The translations under genes and the position numbers were made by a program. Below, piece after piece: positions 63,612 to 64,000 of a stretch of DNA of 64,000 bases (the first letter of the stretch is position 1; the number at the start of each line of letters is the position of its first letter). Origin of the DNA: Desulfococcus multivorans (GTDB taxonomy: Bacteria > Desulfobacterota > Desulfobacteria > Desulfobacterales > Desulfococcaceae); assembly GCF_001854245.1 (NCBI RefSeq), contig NZ_CP015381.1:1709001-1773000 (forward strand), given 5' to 3'. Under the pieces are notes generated by a model that searched no databases, was not told where the DNA came from, and was given only the letters and a program-made list of their open reading frames with translations.

Positions 63612-64000
63612 ATGGAGACCATTGAATACCGTCCCATCGGCATCATCCACACCCCCTTCAACTGCCCGGAGGGAACTCCGATTCAGCCGCCCGGCGGCCT
63701 CGATCATTGCGGGGTGGTGGAGGTCTTCTCCGAATTTCACGAAGGGCTTCGGGACGTCGAGGGGTTTTCCCATCTTATCCTGCTATACCATTGTCACCTT
63801 GCCGGGGCCGCCCGTCTGACGGTCATGCCGTTTCTGGACGACGCCGCTCACGGGCTCTTCGCGACCCGGGCCCCGGCCCGGCCCAACGCCATAGGGCTTT
63901 CGGTGGTGCGCCTCCTCCGGGTCGAGGAAGGGCGTCTCTACATTCGGGAGGTGGACATCGTCGACGGCACGCCGCTTCTCGACATCAAACCCTACGTCCC
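63612..64000 (+). CDS. trmO: tRNA (t6A37) methyltransferase TrmO-like, cut by the window end
   Basis: The first 129 residues of a YaeB/TrmO family protein: METIEYRPIGIIHTPF start, GFSHLILLYHCH, and the signature ATRAPARPNAIGLSV, then LDIKPYVP at the window edge. TrmO adds a methyl group to N6-threonylcarbamoyladenosine at position 37 of tRNA using SAM. The ATG is preceded by AGGAAAGGA. The C-terminal end is outside the window. Confidence 0.92.
   Translation, partial: METIEYRPIGIIHTPFNCPEGTPIQPPGGLDHCGVVEVFSEFHEGLRDVEGFSHLILLYHCHLAGAARLTVMPFLDDAAHGLFATRAPARPNAIGLSVVRLLRVEEGRLYIREVDIVDGTPLLDIKPYV

Overview
The window suggests an anaerobic, moderately GC-rich member of the Desulfobacterota (a Desulfobacteraceae/Desulfosarcinaceae-like sulfate reducer or syntroph). 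Supporting signs are a non-pyrrolysine quaternary-amine methyltransferase system with a tetrahydrofolate-dependent partner, activator-driven double-cubane/2-hydroxyacyl-CoA dehydratase-type proteins, selenocysteine genes, a class III-like PHA synthase, and the order rpiB-glyA-comEB-nrdR-ribD-ribE-ribBA-ribH-nusB. The assignment is inferred from gene content only. I recognised no phage or transposase gene.

Layout. 1-5.0 kb: end of a MobA-like/HD fusion, 1-pyrroline-5-carboxylate dehydrogenase, a lysine 2,3-aminomutase-family radical SAM protein with no ATG at its natural start, and a small unknown protein. 5.1-13.9 kb: nine genes on the minus strand at close spacing: a double-cubane-type reductase, a TOBE molbindin, a dehydratase activator, a second double-cubane paralogue, a sugar-type ABC importer (binding protein, ATPase, permease), tRNA-Sec and selB. 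A 116-base copy of the second reductase gene lies just beyond selB. 14.4 kb: YedF, another selenium-associated protein. 15.2-19.8 kb: a PurF-like protein without the catalytic cysteine, and carB. 20.1-27.0 kb: a glycine-betaine-type regulon (BCCT transporter, MttB-family methyltransferase, corrinoid protein, methylcorrinoid:THF methyltransferase) with a good sigma-54 promoter candidate and a divergent sigma-54 activator.

27.2-34.6 kb: PilZ protein, PHA synthase, orphan PAS histidine kinase, PurN, then trxA-trxB-bamD behind a consensus promoter. 34.7-49.5 kb: rpmB, then minus-strand housekeeping genes (relA/spoT, proS, ispG, an MBL hydrolase, trpB2, nusB, riboflavin genes, nrdR, comEB, glyA, rpiB). 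49.7-64 kb: a cNMP/PilZ protein, a CoA-transferase/GNAT fusion, a MurI-like protein missing one catalytic cysteine, YkgJ, recR-ybaB-dnaX, two tRNA-Ser genes, DUF1015, trmN6-like, DciA, a divergent acyl-CoA ligase, a beta-CASP hydrolase and the start of trmO.

Repeats: three copies of one palindromic intergenic element (about 14.2, 32.3 and 51.0 kb) and one different inverted-repeat element upstream of carB. The candidate for an undescribed system is the double-cubane/TOBE/ABC-importer/selC-selB run. No computation was run; every family call is by reading motifs.
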